DNA of 64,000 nt. Origin: Prorocentrum cordatum. Its lineage: Eukaryota > Sar > Dinophyceae > Prorocentrales > Prorocentraceae. The notes beneath the pieces were generated by a model that was not told the DNA's origin, did no database searches, and saw only the letters and a list, made by a program, of their open reading frames with translations. Where the stretch lies: positions 427,951-491,950 of the forward strand of contig CAUYUJ010000836.1 in the NCBI GenBank assembly GCA_963575745.1. The letters run 5' to 3'. Shown here piece after piece: positions 21,138 to 30,530 of the stretch; positions within the stretch are counted from its first letter, which is position 1, and each line of letters starts with the position of its first letter. A program made the position numbers and the translations under genes.

Positions 21138-22316
21138 ATGGCGATGCAGAGCAGCCCGACGGGCCACGGCTGGGGGGCGCGTCTTCAACAGGGGTCGCGC
21201 CCAGGCTGCTCTGCTGGAGGTGGAGGCTTACGTGGTGCTGAAGTCGTTCGCTCGTGTCCGTCTTCCGCCGGGGCAGTTGTTCGGGGGTTTCGGACAAGGT
21301 GGGAACGGGGGGGGGAGGACCACAATTTCACCCCCGACGTGGAAAGTGGGCTTGCACGCAATGCCCTTGCAGAAAGAGCGTGGCTTCCACGACCACCTGC
21401 CGGCACTGCGGGGCCCAGCGCTCCGACCCAGGAAAAGGCTTTCGTCCCCCGCCAGGGTTTTTGGTAACTCCCACAGCAAGCTCAGGGTGGTGGTGCTGGT
21501 GGTCAGCGTGGTCCTGTGCTTCTGGTTTTCAGCACTCAGGTCTGTCCTCCCACTGGACACTCCGGATCTCGCCGAAACTGGCTCACCCGTGCAGGCGATG
21601 CCGCGGCGGCCGATGAGTATACGAAGGTGTTGGAAGCAAGGCGCCTAAGCAGCCGTGAACAACCTATTCAGCAGCAGATCGCGAAAGCATTCAATGTTGC
21701 ACGTTCCGTTGAGGACAGATTGGGAAGAACGGTTTCTCGGGTTAAGGCATCACTGGATACTCAACGTGCCTTGGTCGGTCGGCCCCAGGCGGAATATCAG
21801 CAAGCTGACGATCTTCACAAGCAGTTGGTCACGCAATTACTTTCCCAGGTCGTTGAGAAGCTCATTGGCGAAAAGCTCGCTGTTTGGTCAGTTCGTTCAA
21901 TCCTGTTTGGTTCCATTGAAGAGATTCCGGCTTCCTGGGGGAATCTGGTTGGCGAAGCGGAGAGCAGACTCACGCTGTCTCAGGAGGACAAGGATGCCGC
22001 CGACCAACTCGCCACCCAGCTCAAGCAGGCCCTCAAGCAGGCGACCGAGACGTTGTTCTAGCAGGCAGTGGAGCAGGCGAACAAGGCAAAAAGGCAGAGC
22101 ACAAGGCTGCGCTGCAGAGGCTGCAGGCGAAGCGCAGGCGCACTGAGGGAGGTGCAGAGGCAAGCGTGGGTGGCGAGGCAGCCCGACTCTACCCAAGGTG
22201 TTTCTGCAGGTGCCTTTTTGGGGTGCGTCGGCGCCTGCGGAAGCAGCGGTCGCCACCTTTGCGCGCGAGAGAGCCGCGGACACGGAGAGGCCCAGGAGGC
22301 CCCGCAGCAGTCCTAA
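21138..22316 (+). pseudogene. Retroelement first ORF: RanBP2-type zinc finger plus coiled coil
   Basis: The zinc finger is at 21347-21409 and reads WACTQCPCRKSVASTTTCRH followed by C. This gives W-x-C-x2-C-x11-C-x2-C, the RanBP2 (C4) pattern. A frameshift follows. The frame at 21516-22061 then carries a helical, Gln/Ala/Leu-rich region, for example QQQIAKAFNVARSVEDRLGR and TQLKQALKQATETLF, ending at a stop. Another frame (22068-22316) continues with charged helix. Such zinc-finger and coiled-coil proteins commonly sit at the N-terminal side of dinoflagellate LINE genes and are presumed to bind RNA. That role is inferred from position. At least two frame changes make it a pseudogene. Confidence 0.7.
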
Positions 22317-22514
22317 CGTTTTCTCCAGCAGGGTAGGGGGGGCTCTTGGCAAGGCTTCTGCTAGATTTTGGAGGGCCCTGCGTTTTGTGAAGGAACGAAC
22401 GAAGGGCATTCTGTCTCCCTGCAGCCTCAAAGCCTCCGCCACTAGCCCCTGTGCCCCCGTAGGTACAAGTTTTGTGTTTTCCAGTCTTCTCGGGCTCTCG
22501 GAAGGTCGTGGTTC

Positions 22515-22536
22515 AAGATAGCCATTTTTGCTCAAG
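22515..22536 (+). other. Relict dinoflagellate spliced leader (DinoSL), copy 3, 5'-eroded
   Basis: The 3' 18 nt (22519-22536) match DinoSL at 17 of 18 positions, reading TAGCCATTTTTGCTCAAG. The first four bases differ. Its only mismatch, T for G at leader position 15, is the same change as in copy 2. It is preceded by TGGTTCAAG, which resembles the 3' end of another leader (8 of 9), so a tandem relict is possible here too. Confidence 0.78.
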
Positions 22537-22962
22537 CCCCAAAACGGCCCCAAGAGTAATAACAAGAGCCCCACCTCACGTGCTACCGCACCGCACCCCT
22601 GCTCGTGCCCGGCCGCGATGTTCTGTTGCGATTGTGGAGGTAAGGTAGGAGAGTGCTCGTGCACGAGGTCCAGGAGCCGTGAGAGGCATGTCGTCAAGGC
22701 TGGGGCTGGGGCGTGCGAGCTGACCCTCACGAACATCGAGGGCTTGTTCAAGAAAGCGATGGAGGAGGAGAGGAAGGATATCAGAAAGACAATCCAGCAA
22801 GAGGTGTGGGCGATCAGTAAAGCTTTGAACGGGCGTATCGACGTTGTCGATAAGAAGGTCAATGCCGTAGAGCAGCGCACCGCCCAGCTCGAAGCCACGG
22901 TCGCTTCCTTCGAGACTCGGCTTGCGACCAGTCTTTCCAGCGGGACGGGAGGGCCGGCGTAG
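22528..22962 (+). pseudogene. Retroelement second ORF, N-terminal coiled-coil part
   Basis: An open frame of 144 codons. A Cys-rich start, MFCCDCGGKVGECSC at about 22618-22662, is followed by a long amphipathic helix containing IEGLFKKAMEEERKDIRKTI and VDKKVNAVEQRTAQLEATVA. A stop at 22960-22962 directly precedes an RRM-like segment in the same frame. The ATG at 22618 lies about 80 bp after leader relict copy 3 and is a plausible start. Coiled coils before an RRM-like domain are known in LINE ORF1-type proteins, where they mediate multimer formation. The role here is inferred. Confidence 0.6.
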
Positions 22963-23538
22963 GTGCCAGCACATGTCGATATCAAAGGTTTCTGCACGTG
23001 GGAGGAACGTAAGACCAATGGCATCAGCACGCCTGATGCGGCTACTTTGGTGACTACGCTGACCGGACTCTTGGGGGATGACCTCAAGCCTCACGTCGGC
23101 GACGTGCTGATTCGAGGCCAACGGGGGCACCAAGTCAGAGTTCCTATCGCCGATGGGCACGCGGCTCTCGTGGCAGATCTGAGGCGAAATGTCCGTGCTG
23201 GAGAGGCGAACTACTACAATGGTGATACTAAACTGTGGGCTCAAGCTCAACGCTCCCCCCCGGTCCAGAAGAAGTGCTCCATGACAGGGAAGGTCACATA
23301 TTGGGCGAATGCCAAAGTCCCGGGTTCGCACACGGTGCGAACGTTTTGGTCACCAGATTTTGCAGTCTACGCGGAGGGCGGGGACACGGCCATCTTGATC
23401 GCGACTATTTCGGAGCACGGGCCGGAGTGGGGCAGCGACGGCTTGAAGGGACTCCGCCGCGGCTCACCACCAGCTGCGCTGCTTCAGGCGCGGCCCGCAA
23501 TAGGACGCCTCCGGAGACTACATGCCATAATTCGTTGA
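22963..23538 (+). pseudogene. Retroelement RRM-like / nucleic-acid-binding segment
   Basis: In frame with the preceding coiled coil but separated by a TAG stop. It starts VPAHVDIKGFCTWEERKTNG and contains DDLKPHVGDVLIRGQRGHQV, KLWAQAQRSPPVQKKCSM and VRTFWSPDFAVYAEGGDTAI. Alternating beta and helix character, a WEERKTNG-like helix start and its position before the endonuclease fit the accessory nucleic-acid-binding domain seen in related dinoflagellate elements. I assign RRM-like only by pattern. It ends at a stop just before the endonuclease frame. Confidence 0.5.
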
Positions 23539-23551
23539 CACGTTCACCGCA

Positions 23552-24330
23552 ATGACTTGGAACATACGTCACAAGTCGCAGGGGCGCCTACATACTATTA
23601 CACAGGCTATGCAGGCTAAATCATTAGGGTCGGCTGTTGTATGTCTTCAGGAATGCATGGTGTGGGTGGACGGTCGTATTGTCAATGGTTTCGTCGTTTT
23701 CAACGACACTCGCAGGCAACCCAACGGGGGCATCACGAAGGGCGGCGACTGCGGCTTCCTCGTCCCCTTCCACCTGGTTCCGTACATCTCCGACGTTGTG
23801 CATGGCGCCAATTGGAGGGTGATCCTTGTACATAAAAGTCTAATCTTGTCCTCCCACTATCTCGATCTTCTTATTTCTGAGGATGGCGCCCCCTCACGTA
23901 TTCTTCACGACTCTCTTGCCTATGTGCAACGTTGTCGGTGTAGACGTCACGGGATTTTCTTGCCTTTGGTGGCGGGCTTCGACTCGAACGCTACTCTTGC
24001 AGGTTGCGTAGATGGAGCTCCTGGATCTACTGTGCGACCGAAAATGTGATCCCATTCAGTGGCTGTGGAACGTGTCGTGCTGACTTGGTTGCGATATCTG
24101 CATTTCGGGGCTCTCAATACTCTCGGTATTGCCCGCGATCCTGCTGATTTGTGGACGTGCGGGATCCGCCAGAACATGTCGAAGAGGTCGCAGATTGACT
24201 ACATGGCCACGTCTTGCAATCTCGATGGCGCGGCGCATGCTATCAGACACTTGCCTCCAGCATGGGTGAAAGGTTTTGATCATCGGCCGGTGATTGCTGA
24301 GCTATCGGGCACTGCCCCCCTGCTATGCCC
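23552..24330 (+). pseudogene. EEP (AP-type) endonuclease domain of the LINE
   Basis: One frame from 23552 shows the family motifs in order: TWNIRHKS (metal-binding Asn), VVCLQECMVW (catalytic Glu), AGFDSNAT (Asp/Asn), SQIDYMATS (Asp) and FDHRPVIAEL (Asp-His). This enzyme nicks target DNA to prime reverse transcription. An in-frame TGA at 24047-24049 interrupts it between the FDSNAT and IDYM motifs, and the frame continues unchanged beyond. Its length, about 260 codons, is normal for the domain. All key residues survive, so the inactivation is probably recent. Confidence 0.82.
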
Positions 24331-24685
24331 ACAGGCCCATGGGGAGATCTTTGTGCGGCTGGCCACCGGCCGACGACGTCGCATCATAATATTTCGAGAA
24401 GGCTTGCGTATCTCCTGGAATCCTTGTCTTCGTTGGGTGACTTGGAGGATCGATTGCGGCATCTTGTTTGGGCCGTTCAACGCGCGACGGGCCCGAGGTC
24501 TCCAGAGCCGCTTCCTGAAGACGAGCCTGCCAGCTCCGGCAACGCGCGCTTCGCCAGGCGGCTCGCCGTCAGCAGCCATCCAGCACCAGGCCTGCGCTTT
24601 GCGTCGAGAGCGGCTCAAGGAAAGCAGGCAACGAGCATAGCGGAAGCTGAAGACGCTGTCAAGCTGCCGGTCGCGCTGCTGCACG
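24331..24685 (+). pseudogene. Linker between endonuclease and reverse transcriptase
   Basis: Coding character is retained but in shifting frames. The stretch RGLQSRFLKTSLPAPATRAS at 24500-24560 and the basic stretch RRERLKESRQRA to the stop at 24640 suggest a charged, disordered linker. No catalytic motif. Confidence 0.4.
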
Positions 24686-26117
24686 TTGCCCACCTGCTTG
24701 CAGCTGGATGGGCGCCTGGCCGCCGCCCGAGAGCAGTGGCTGCAACATGCGTGCCAGCTTGGGCGCGCTCGCTTCTCCGACGCCGACAACGCCGCCCGCA
24801 AGCAGCTCGATCGGTTGCACACCTCAGTGGCAGTGCATCGCGACAATGTCATCGATGGCTCCGCCAAGACAGCGATCGAACTTTGGGGCGTCGTGCAGGC
24901 GAAGGCCGTGCTTCGACCTGGTTCCGGGCTGGGCCCCGACGGCGTTCCACCTGGAGTGTTCATTTCATTGCCGTGGACTGTTGTGTTGCACATTTGGGAA
25001 CTCTTCCGTACTCGCGCTTCTCTCGGGATTTCTGGGAATTCGGTATATCAGAAGATCGTCGAATTCATAGGCCTACCTAAGGAGAAGTTTATCACCGACT
25101 TCAGTGACCACCGCTGGAGTGGCAAAACAAGCGCGTTGCAAAGGTGGTATATGAGGTGTATGCGACCGCCCGCACTGAACCAACAACGCCCGAGCATTGC
25201 CCGGACGATCGGGTGTAAGAAGGGCTGCAGGCCGGAGCGCGTGTCAGGATTGATTCAACATTTGTTTCACTTCTGGCGCGTGGGGTATTCCTCTTCACTG
25301 CGCCGCCCAGGACGTTGCGACAGCTTTCGATTCGACGAAGCACGTCAGTATGTGCGACGCTTTGACGTCCCGGGGACTTCAATCTGGGCGCGTCGCGTCG
25401 CTCACGCGGGAACTCACTGGCGTCTCCGCGACCGCGCAGATCGCCGGCGCTGGCGTTGCAGAGAGCTTTCCGTACGCGCGGGGAGGTAAACAGGGCGCAG
25501 TAGAAACCCCAGACATTTGGAATTCCATCCTCGAGAACCTCATGGAACCGTTGATCGACGCATGGTTTTCCAGCGGTTTTTGCTTTCTCTCGGATGGAGC
25601 GGTGCGCACGCGCGTCATTTGGGACGACGACATATTTCTTTTGGCACCTCGCCGCGAACGCATCTGGGCCATGACAGAGGACTTTAGCGCCGCTCTAGTA
25701 CTGCGCGGGCTATTTTGGAAACCATCATCATTGCAGCATATAGCTGGTCCAGCTTCCGAGCGCAAGCGCTTGCCGGTTCTCGTCGACCAACAGAACGGAA
25801 GTAGCATGCAGGGGCGCTTGTGGATGGGCCCAGCGCCGCGCAATCCAGCATGGAGCACAGACCTGTCTCTTGCTTCTGGCTTTTATATTTCAAACGCCAG
25901 TGCGCCTTGTTGTCAGGGGCCCCTCTCAAGTCAAAGCTGGCGGCTTGGACGCGCGCGCCCTCCGCGTCTGCGGCCTCTGGATGTTCGACCTGGCATCTGG
26001 GCCAGAGTTTACTGCGACGGGCTCGCCCTTGGGAGTTGGGCCACGCGCGCCGTTTCCTCAAGCTCTGTCCGAGACCAGGCGAAGGCCGATCGAGCTACTT
26101 ACAGCGCACTGCAATGA
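24686..26117 (+). pseudogene. Reverse transcriptase domain of the LINE
   Basis: Two frames. The first (24686-25489) has the N-terminal region with VLRPGSGLGPDGVPPGVF, the usual fingers motif of LINE reverse transcriptases. A frame change near 25280 leads to the second frame. That frame carries motif A, QDVATAFDST at about 25308-25337; motif B, GGKQGAVETPDIWNSIL at 25482-25532; and catalytic motif C, IWDDDIFLL at 25617-25643. Both catalytic aspartates of motif C are present, although the box reads WDDD rather than FADD. The second frame is open to 26117. The domain copies element RNA into DNA at the nicked target. With the frame change it cannot be made as one protein. Confidence 0.85.
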
Positions 26118-27240
26118 GAATACACAAGTGGTTTCAACCATGTGCATTGGATCCGCTGCATGTTCGAATCCAGAAGGCCGTCTTCAAGTCAGCCTGGCAT
26201 GAGCGTTCAGACAAATCTGATTTACTCCGCAACGCCAGATTGTATCGCACCGCTGTGGAATGGGAAACAGTTTGCGCGCTCCATGGGAAGCGTGGCGAAG
26301 GCCGCGGTCGCCGGGTGTCTGGTGCTGGCCGCGCCCCGCGGGAGGTACCTTTCTGCCTGGCTTCCGGCCTGCGCTGGAGGAGCATGCGTGACAGGTGCGA
26401 GAACGTTGCGCAATGGGCGCGGCACTGCGGGGCTTTCCTGGACGCAGTCTGCACTGCGCGGCATCTCCCGCGACTGGAGCATAGTCCTCGCGGCCAACCA
26501 GCCCCAGTCCCTGGCAATCCCCGCGAGCGCACCGTGGACGATATCCCGTGCTTAAGCCTTCGCCCCGAAGACAATACGTGGGGCCCTGGAGGCCGGCAGC
26601 TGCAGGTACGTGTTGACAGCGAGACTGTGGCGGACCTTGTTAATGGGAGAGCGGCTTTGGCCGACGATTCGTTCCGGCCAGTATTCGTGACATTCTGAGG
26701 AAGCTTGCCGCTCTGAGCGAGCGCTGTTGGCTGCCCGTGAGGGGGCGCCTCCCAATCGTCCGTTGGCGGCGCAGGGGGCACAACAACGTGGCAGACCACG
26801 TTGCCGACGTCGTCTTGGAGACGCGGACATCATGGACGTGGTGTCCTGGCGATCTCGCTCGAGCCTGGCCGGCTAGTAGATTTCCTCTCTGCTGCGACGG
26901 CGGTTTTGCGCCAGAGCGCGGCGCTGCAGCCAGCTCTCTCACCGATCTGCGCACCGAGAGACAGGTCCTCGCGGGCGCCAGGGGCCCGCGCATGTACAGT
27001 GGTCGCAGCGCCGTCGAGGCCGAAGCGGTGGCTCTTGACGGCGGCTTAGATGCGTTCCTGGCTTTTTGCAGGCAGGCATTTCCCCCTTCCCTCCTGCTTC
27101 CCCCCGCTTTCTCCGTCGCTTGGCAGATCAGTTTCGGGAGTAGCGTTGTAGCGTCATGTTCTCTCAACGTGCGCCTCGTGAGGCTTGGCGCGCGCGCAAA
27201 GAGAAGACCATATTGCCTTTGTCTTCGCGAATGCTGATGC
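26118..27240 (+). pseudogene. LINE C-terminal region with RNase H-like motifs
   Basis: In the frame ending at 26698 are RIHKWFQPCALDPLHVRIQK and ERSDKSDLLRNARLYRTAVE, then RQLQVRVDSETVADLVNGRA, whose DSETVADLVNG resembles the second RNase H-like strand-helix. After a frame change near 26700, IVRWRRRGHNNVADHVADVV carries the closing H-x-N-x2-AD motif of RNase H. Then comes FPLCCDGGFAPERGAAASSL, resembling the DGG motif of a second RNase H-like unit, and SAVEAEAVALDGGLDAFLAF. Retroelement RNase H removes template RNA. The order and repeat of DGG-type motifs are as I know from dinoflagellate elements. The assignment rests on short motifs. Confidence 0.62.
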
Positions 27241-27772
27241 CTCGGGTTGGGGCGCTGGGCAGATCTTCCTACGCGCGCGCGAGTCGCGCGTGGTGCTCCT
27301 TTGGGAACGCCGCCGGCGAAGCAGGGGGGGCCTCGACCAAACCCTGGCCGGGGCCCTTCGCCCAGGAGCCCCGCGCCCCCTGTATCCAATGATGGTGCTC
27401 GAGGAGGAGTCGCCGTGTTTGCTAAGTCTTTTCTTGGATTGCTTTCCTTGGGGCCCCGTGGTCTGCGCGCGCGGGTGCTTGTGTCGTTATGGTTCTAGGC
27501 GGTTTTGCTGTCGCCGTTTCCAGTGCGCACCTGCAGCGTGGCATTGGTCTTTGAGCGGGCAATCTAAACGCGCTGCGATCCGCGGGCGATTTCGCGTTGG
27601 CCCCAGGACTACCATGGCCTGCGGGGGGAGATTGCAACGCGGGGGGCCGCGCAATTCCAGGGCTTTAAATTCCCCATATCCTAAGATGGGGTTCTTGTTA
27701 TTACTTGGACGCCTCCTACTCCTCCTCCTTCCTCCTCCTTTTTTCTCCTCCCCTCCTGTCGGACATACTCAG
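27241..27772. other. Probable 3' flank / UTR of the LINE, ending in CTC repeats
   Basis: Frames here do not show conserved motifs. A short (CTC)n tract lies at about 27707-27760 and leads straight into a 16-bp tandem array. No poly-A is visible, so the exact LINE 3' end cannot be placed. Confidence 0.4.
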
Positions 27773-27964
27773 ACTTGCTCATACACAGACTTACTCATAC
27801 TCAGACTTACTCATACTCATACCTACTCATACTCAGACTTACTCACACTCAGACATACTCATATACAGACTTATTCATACACAGACTTACTCATACACAG
27901 TAGTAGTCATACCCAGACGTACACATACACAGCCTTACTCATACACAGACTTACTCATACTCAG
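27773..27964 (+). repeat. 16-bp tandem repeat, 12 units
   Basis: Twelve consecutive 16-mers with consensus ACTTACTCATACTCAG and variants such as ACACAG and TATACAG at the end. The array is exactly in register from 27773 to 27964. A partial unit precedes it. The last CAG is shared with the start of the 152-bp repeat. Confidence 0.92.
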
Positions 27965-28430
27965 CACCCCTAAGGGGAGCCGCCAGGGGTGGTTGCACGG
28001 GCTCGTTCGCGGCCATTTTGTGGGGATGTCTCAGGCGGTTTGCCTGTTTCTGGGCCCAACATCCTTCGCTTGGAGAGCAGATTGTGAGGATGTCTCAGGC
28101 GGGGCGCTGGTTTCAGCACCCCTAAGGGGAGCCGCCAGGGGTGGTTGCACGGGCTCGTTCGCGGCCATTTTGTGGGGATGTCTCAGGCGGTTTGCCTGTT
28201 TCTGTGCCCAACATCCTTCGCTTTCGGAGCAGATTTGGAGGATGTCTCGAGCGAGGCGCTCATTTCAGCACCCCTAAGGGGAGCCGCCAGGGGTGGTTGC
28301 ACGGGCTCGTTCGCGGCCATTTTGTGGGGATGTCTCAGGCGGTTTGCTTGTTTCTGTGCCCAACATCCTTCGCTTTCGGAGCAGATTTGGAGGATGTCTC
28401 GAGCGAGGCGCTCATTTTCACACCCCAGGT
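27962..28430 (+). repeat. 152-bp tandem repeat, three units plus a decayed fourth
   Basis: Units start with CAGCACCCCTAAGGGGAGCC at 27962, 28114 and 28266, all 152 bp apart. A diverged start follows near 28418. Each unit holds the hairpin CCCC-TAA-GGGG, the block CGCGGCCATTTTGTGGGGAT and two ATGTCTC boxes. Two more units of the same kind lie at 29017 and 29169 because of the 903-bp duplication. Confidence 0.9.
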
Positions 28431-28494
28431 GGGCCAGATTTTGAGGATGTCTCGATCGGTTTGCTTGTTTTGGTGGCCAGGCTCGTGGGCGCAG

Positions 28495-28762
28495 ATTCTT
28501 CTCAGGATGCCACAGGAGGCTCCAACAGGCTCCAGGAGGCCCCAGGAGACCACATGAGGTCCCAGGAGGCATCAGGAGGCCACAGAAAGACTCAAGAGGC
28601 CACAGGATGTCCCAAGAGGCTCCAGGAGGCCCCAGGAAGCTCCAGAAGGCCTCAGGAAACCACAGGAGACCCCAGGAGACAACAGGAAGCGCCAGGAGGC
28701 CTCGGAAGGCAACAGGAGGCCCCGAGAGGCCCCAGGAGCAGGAGGCCTCAGAAGGCAACAGG
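28495..28762 (+). repeat. CAGGAGGCCC minisatellite (also 29398-29665 and 29950-30045)
   Basis: Degenerate repeats of about 9-12 bp with core CAGGAGGCCC or CAGGAGGCTC. It is present in each 903-bp copy and again in a shorter block beyond the duplication. Confidence 0.85.
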
Positions 28763-28968
28763 AGTGGCTCCAATCCCATGTGTTTTACGTATGCTCCTAT
28801 CGATTGGGCCTCACCTGGAGCACGATTCTTTGATGTTCTACGTATGTTTCTATAGATGGTCCTTCTCCTGTGTACACAATCCTAAATGTTTTACTATGTT
28901 CCTATGTATTGGGCCTCTCCTGGGGCACGAGTCCTTGGTGTTTTACGCGTGTTCCTATATATTGCCCT
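28763..28968 (+). repeat. About 46-bp degenerate repeat with TTTTACGYATGTTCCTAT
   Basis: The block TGTTTTACGTATGCTCCTAT, GATTGGGCCTCNCCTGGAGCAC-like text and AATCCT recurs four times in the left 903-bp copy. It recurs four to five times at 29666-29945, with a spacing near 50-60 bp. Confidence 0.7.
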
Positions 28969-28971
28969 TCT

Positions 28972-29874
28972 CTTGGAGAGCAGATTGTGAGGATGTCTCA
29001 GGCGGGGCGCTGGTTTCAGCACCCCTAAGGGGAGCCGCCAGGGGTGGTTGCACGGGCTCGTTCGCGGCCATTTTATGGGGATGTCTCAGGCGGTTTGCAT
29101 GTTTCTGTGCCCAACATCCTTCGCTTTCGGAGCAGATTTGGAGGATGTCTCGAGCGAGGCGCTCATTTCAGCACCCCTAAGGGGAGCCGCCAGGGGTGGT
29201 TGCACGGGCTCGTTCGCGGCCATTTTGTGGGGATGTCTCAGGCGGTTTGCTTGTTTCTGGGCCCAACATCCTTCGCTTTCGGAGCAGATTTGGAGGATGT
29301 CTCGAGCGAGGCGCTCATTTTCACCCCCCAGGTGGGCCAGATTTTGAGGATGTCTCGATCGGTTTGCTTGTTTTGGTGGCCAGGCTCGTGGGCGCAGATT
29401 CTTCTCAGGATGCCACAGGAGGCTCCAACAGGCTCCAGGAGGCCCCAGGAGACCACATGAGGTCCCAGGAGGCATCAGGAGGCCACAGAAAGACTCAAGA
29501 GGCCACAGGATGTCCCAAGAGGCTCCAGGAGGCCCCAGGAAGCTCCAGAAGGCCTCAGGAAACCACAGGAGACCCCAGGAGGCAACAGGAAGCGCCAGGA
29601 GGCCTCGGAAGGCAACAGGAGGCCCCGAGAGGCCCCAGGAGCAGGAGGCCTCAGAAGGCAACAGGAGTGGCTCCAATCCCATGTGTTTTACGTATGCTCC
29701 TATCGATTGGGCCTCACCTGGAGCACGATTCTTTGATGTTCTACGTATGTTTCTATAGATGGTCCTTCTCCTGTGTACACAATCCTAAATGTTTTACTCA
29801 TGTTCCTATGTATTGGGCCTCTCCTGGGGCACGAGTCCTTGGTGTTTTACGCGTGTTCCTATAGATTGCCCTTC
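28972..29874 (+). repeat. 903-bp tandem duplication, right copy
   Basis: Differs from the left copy at only a few bases seen by eye, for example TTTTATGGGG for TTTTGTGGGG near 29070 and an inserted CA near 29797. Such high identity beside strongly decayed repeats points to a recent event or an assembly duplication. Confidence 0.92.
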
Positions 29875-30045
29875 TCCTGTGGCTCTAATCCGCAATGTTT
29901 TATGTACGTCTGTTGCTATAGATTGCGCCTCCCCTGGGGCACGAAACCTTCCTAGGAGGTCCCAGGAGGTCCCAAGAGGCTCCTGGAGACCCCAGGAAGC
30001 CCCAGTAGGTTTCAGGAGGCCCCAGGAGGCCCCAGGCTCATGCAC

Positions 30046-30398
30046 AGAGACGCGCTCGTACTACTGAGGCTCATTCACACTCCAATTCATTCGCAGTTAG
30101 ATTGATGTCCAGACCGTCACAACTGAAGCCCGTTAATATTCGAAAGCTCTTGCGCCTAGACATTCACGGCGGACAGGTCCATGCGAGTAGATGCACATAT
30201 GGGGAGCGCCACGCAGTGAATAATTTTGAGAAGCCGCGCGTGGTAAGCTTTTTGGACCAGGTGCTGCGCGTGCTTCCTCGGCGGGCGGGCTGCGCCTCGC
30301 CGGCCATTTTCTAGTGAGCCGTTGCCTGTGCGCAGCTGGTCAATCAGTGGTCCTGGCTGGAGATTCTGATCTCAGGAGGAAAAGAAACACACAGACAC
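30046..30398. other. Unassigned spacer
   Basis: No repeat or motif recognised. Confidence 0.35.
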
Positions 30399-30530
30399 AA
30401 TTAATCGTCGACTCCCAGGAAAATATGCAAAAATATGGGAAGTGGGGGGGAAGACAAAAACCCAGAAAATATGGGAAAATATGGGGGATATTTTTATTTG
30501 TGTGTATTTATTTGTGTGTCCTAATTTCCC
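30399..30530 (+). repeat. Dispersed AATTAATCG..TTTGTGTGT repeat, copy 1
   Basis: Order of blocks: AATTAATCGTCGACTCCCAG, AATATGGGAAGTGGGGGG, AAGACAAAAA, ATATGGGGGATA, then TTTGTGTGTATTTATTTGTG. The same order occurs at 59033-59146, with an internal expansion of the AATATGG blocks in this copy. Confidence 0.72.

Larger units (their letters stand above)
20755..27240 (+). mobile_element. Near-complete but inactive LINE-type retroelement
   Basis: The spliced-leader relicts are followed in order by a RanBP2-type zinc finger, a coiled-coil region, a second leader relict, a second coiled coil, an RRM-like region, an EEP endonuclease, a reverse transcriptase and an RNase H-like C-terminus. All are on the plus strand. 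The order fits non-LTR retrotransposons with an AP-type endonuclease. Frames are broken by several frameshifts and at least one stop, so no complete protein can be made. Ends are approximate: I place the 5' limit at the leader relicts and the 3' limit after the last RNase H-like motif. It is unclear whether the zinc-finger part and the endonuclease/RT part were one element or two adjacent insertions. Confidence 0.8.
28069..28971 (+). repeat. 903-bp tandem duplication, left copy
   Basis: From TTGGAGAGCAGATTGTGAGG to ATTGCCCTTCTC. It is repeated with very few differences at 28972-29874, and the offset of all landmarks is 903 bp. It contains one and a half 152-bp units, a CAGGAGGCCC minisatellite and a TTTTACGTATGCTCCTAT-type repeat. 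Confidence 0.92.

Noticed and set aside
22576-23331. Minus-strand ORFs opposite the retroelement
   Set aside because: They are shadows of the plus-strand coding sequence, which carries the recognised motifs.
27773-27964. Telomere-like array
   Set aside because: The unit is 16 bp (ACTTACTCATACTCAG) and unrelated to TTTAGGG. It is internal and lies between other repeats.
28000-29260. DinoSL relicts from GCGGCCATTTTGTGGGG in the 152-bp unit
   Set aside because: Only the CCATTTTG core matches, and the 3' GGCTCAAG is absent. It is a repeat-unit sequence by its copies.
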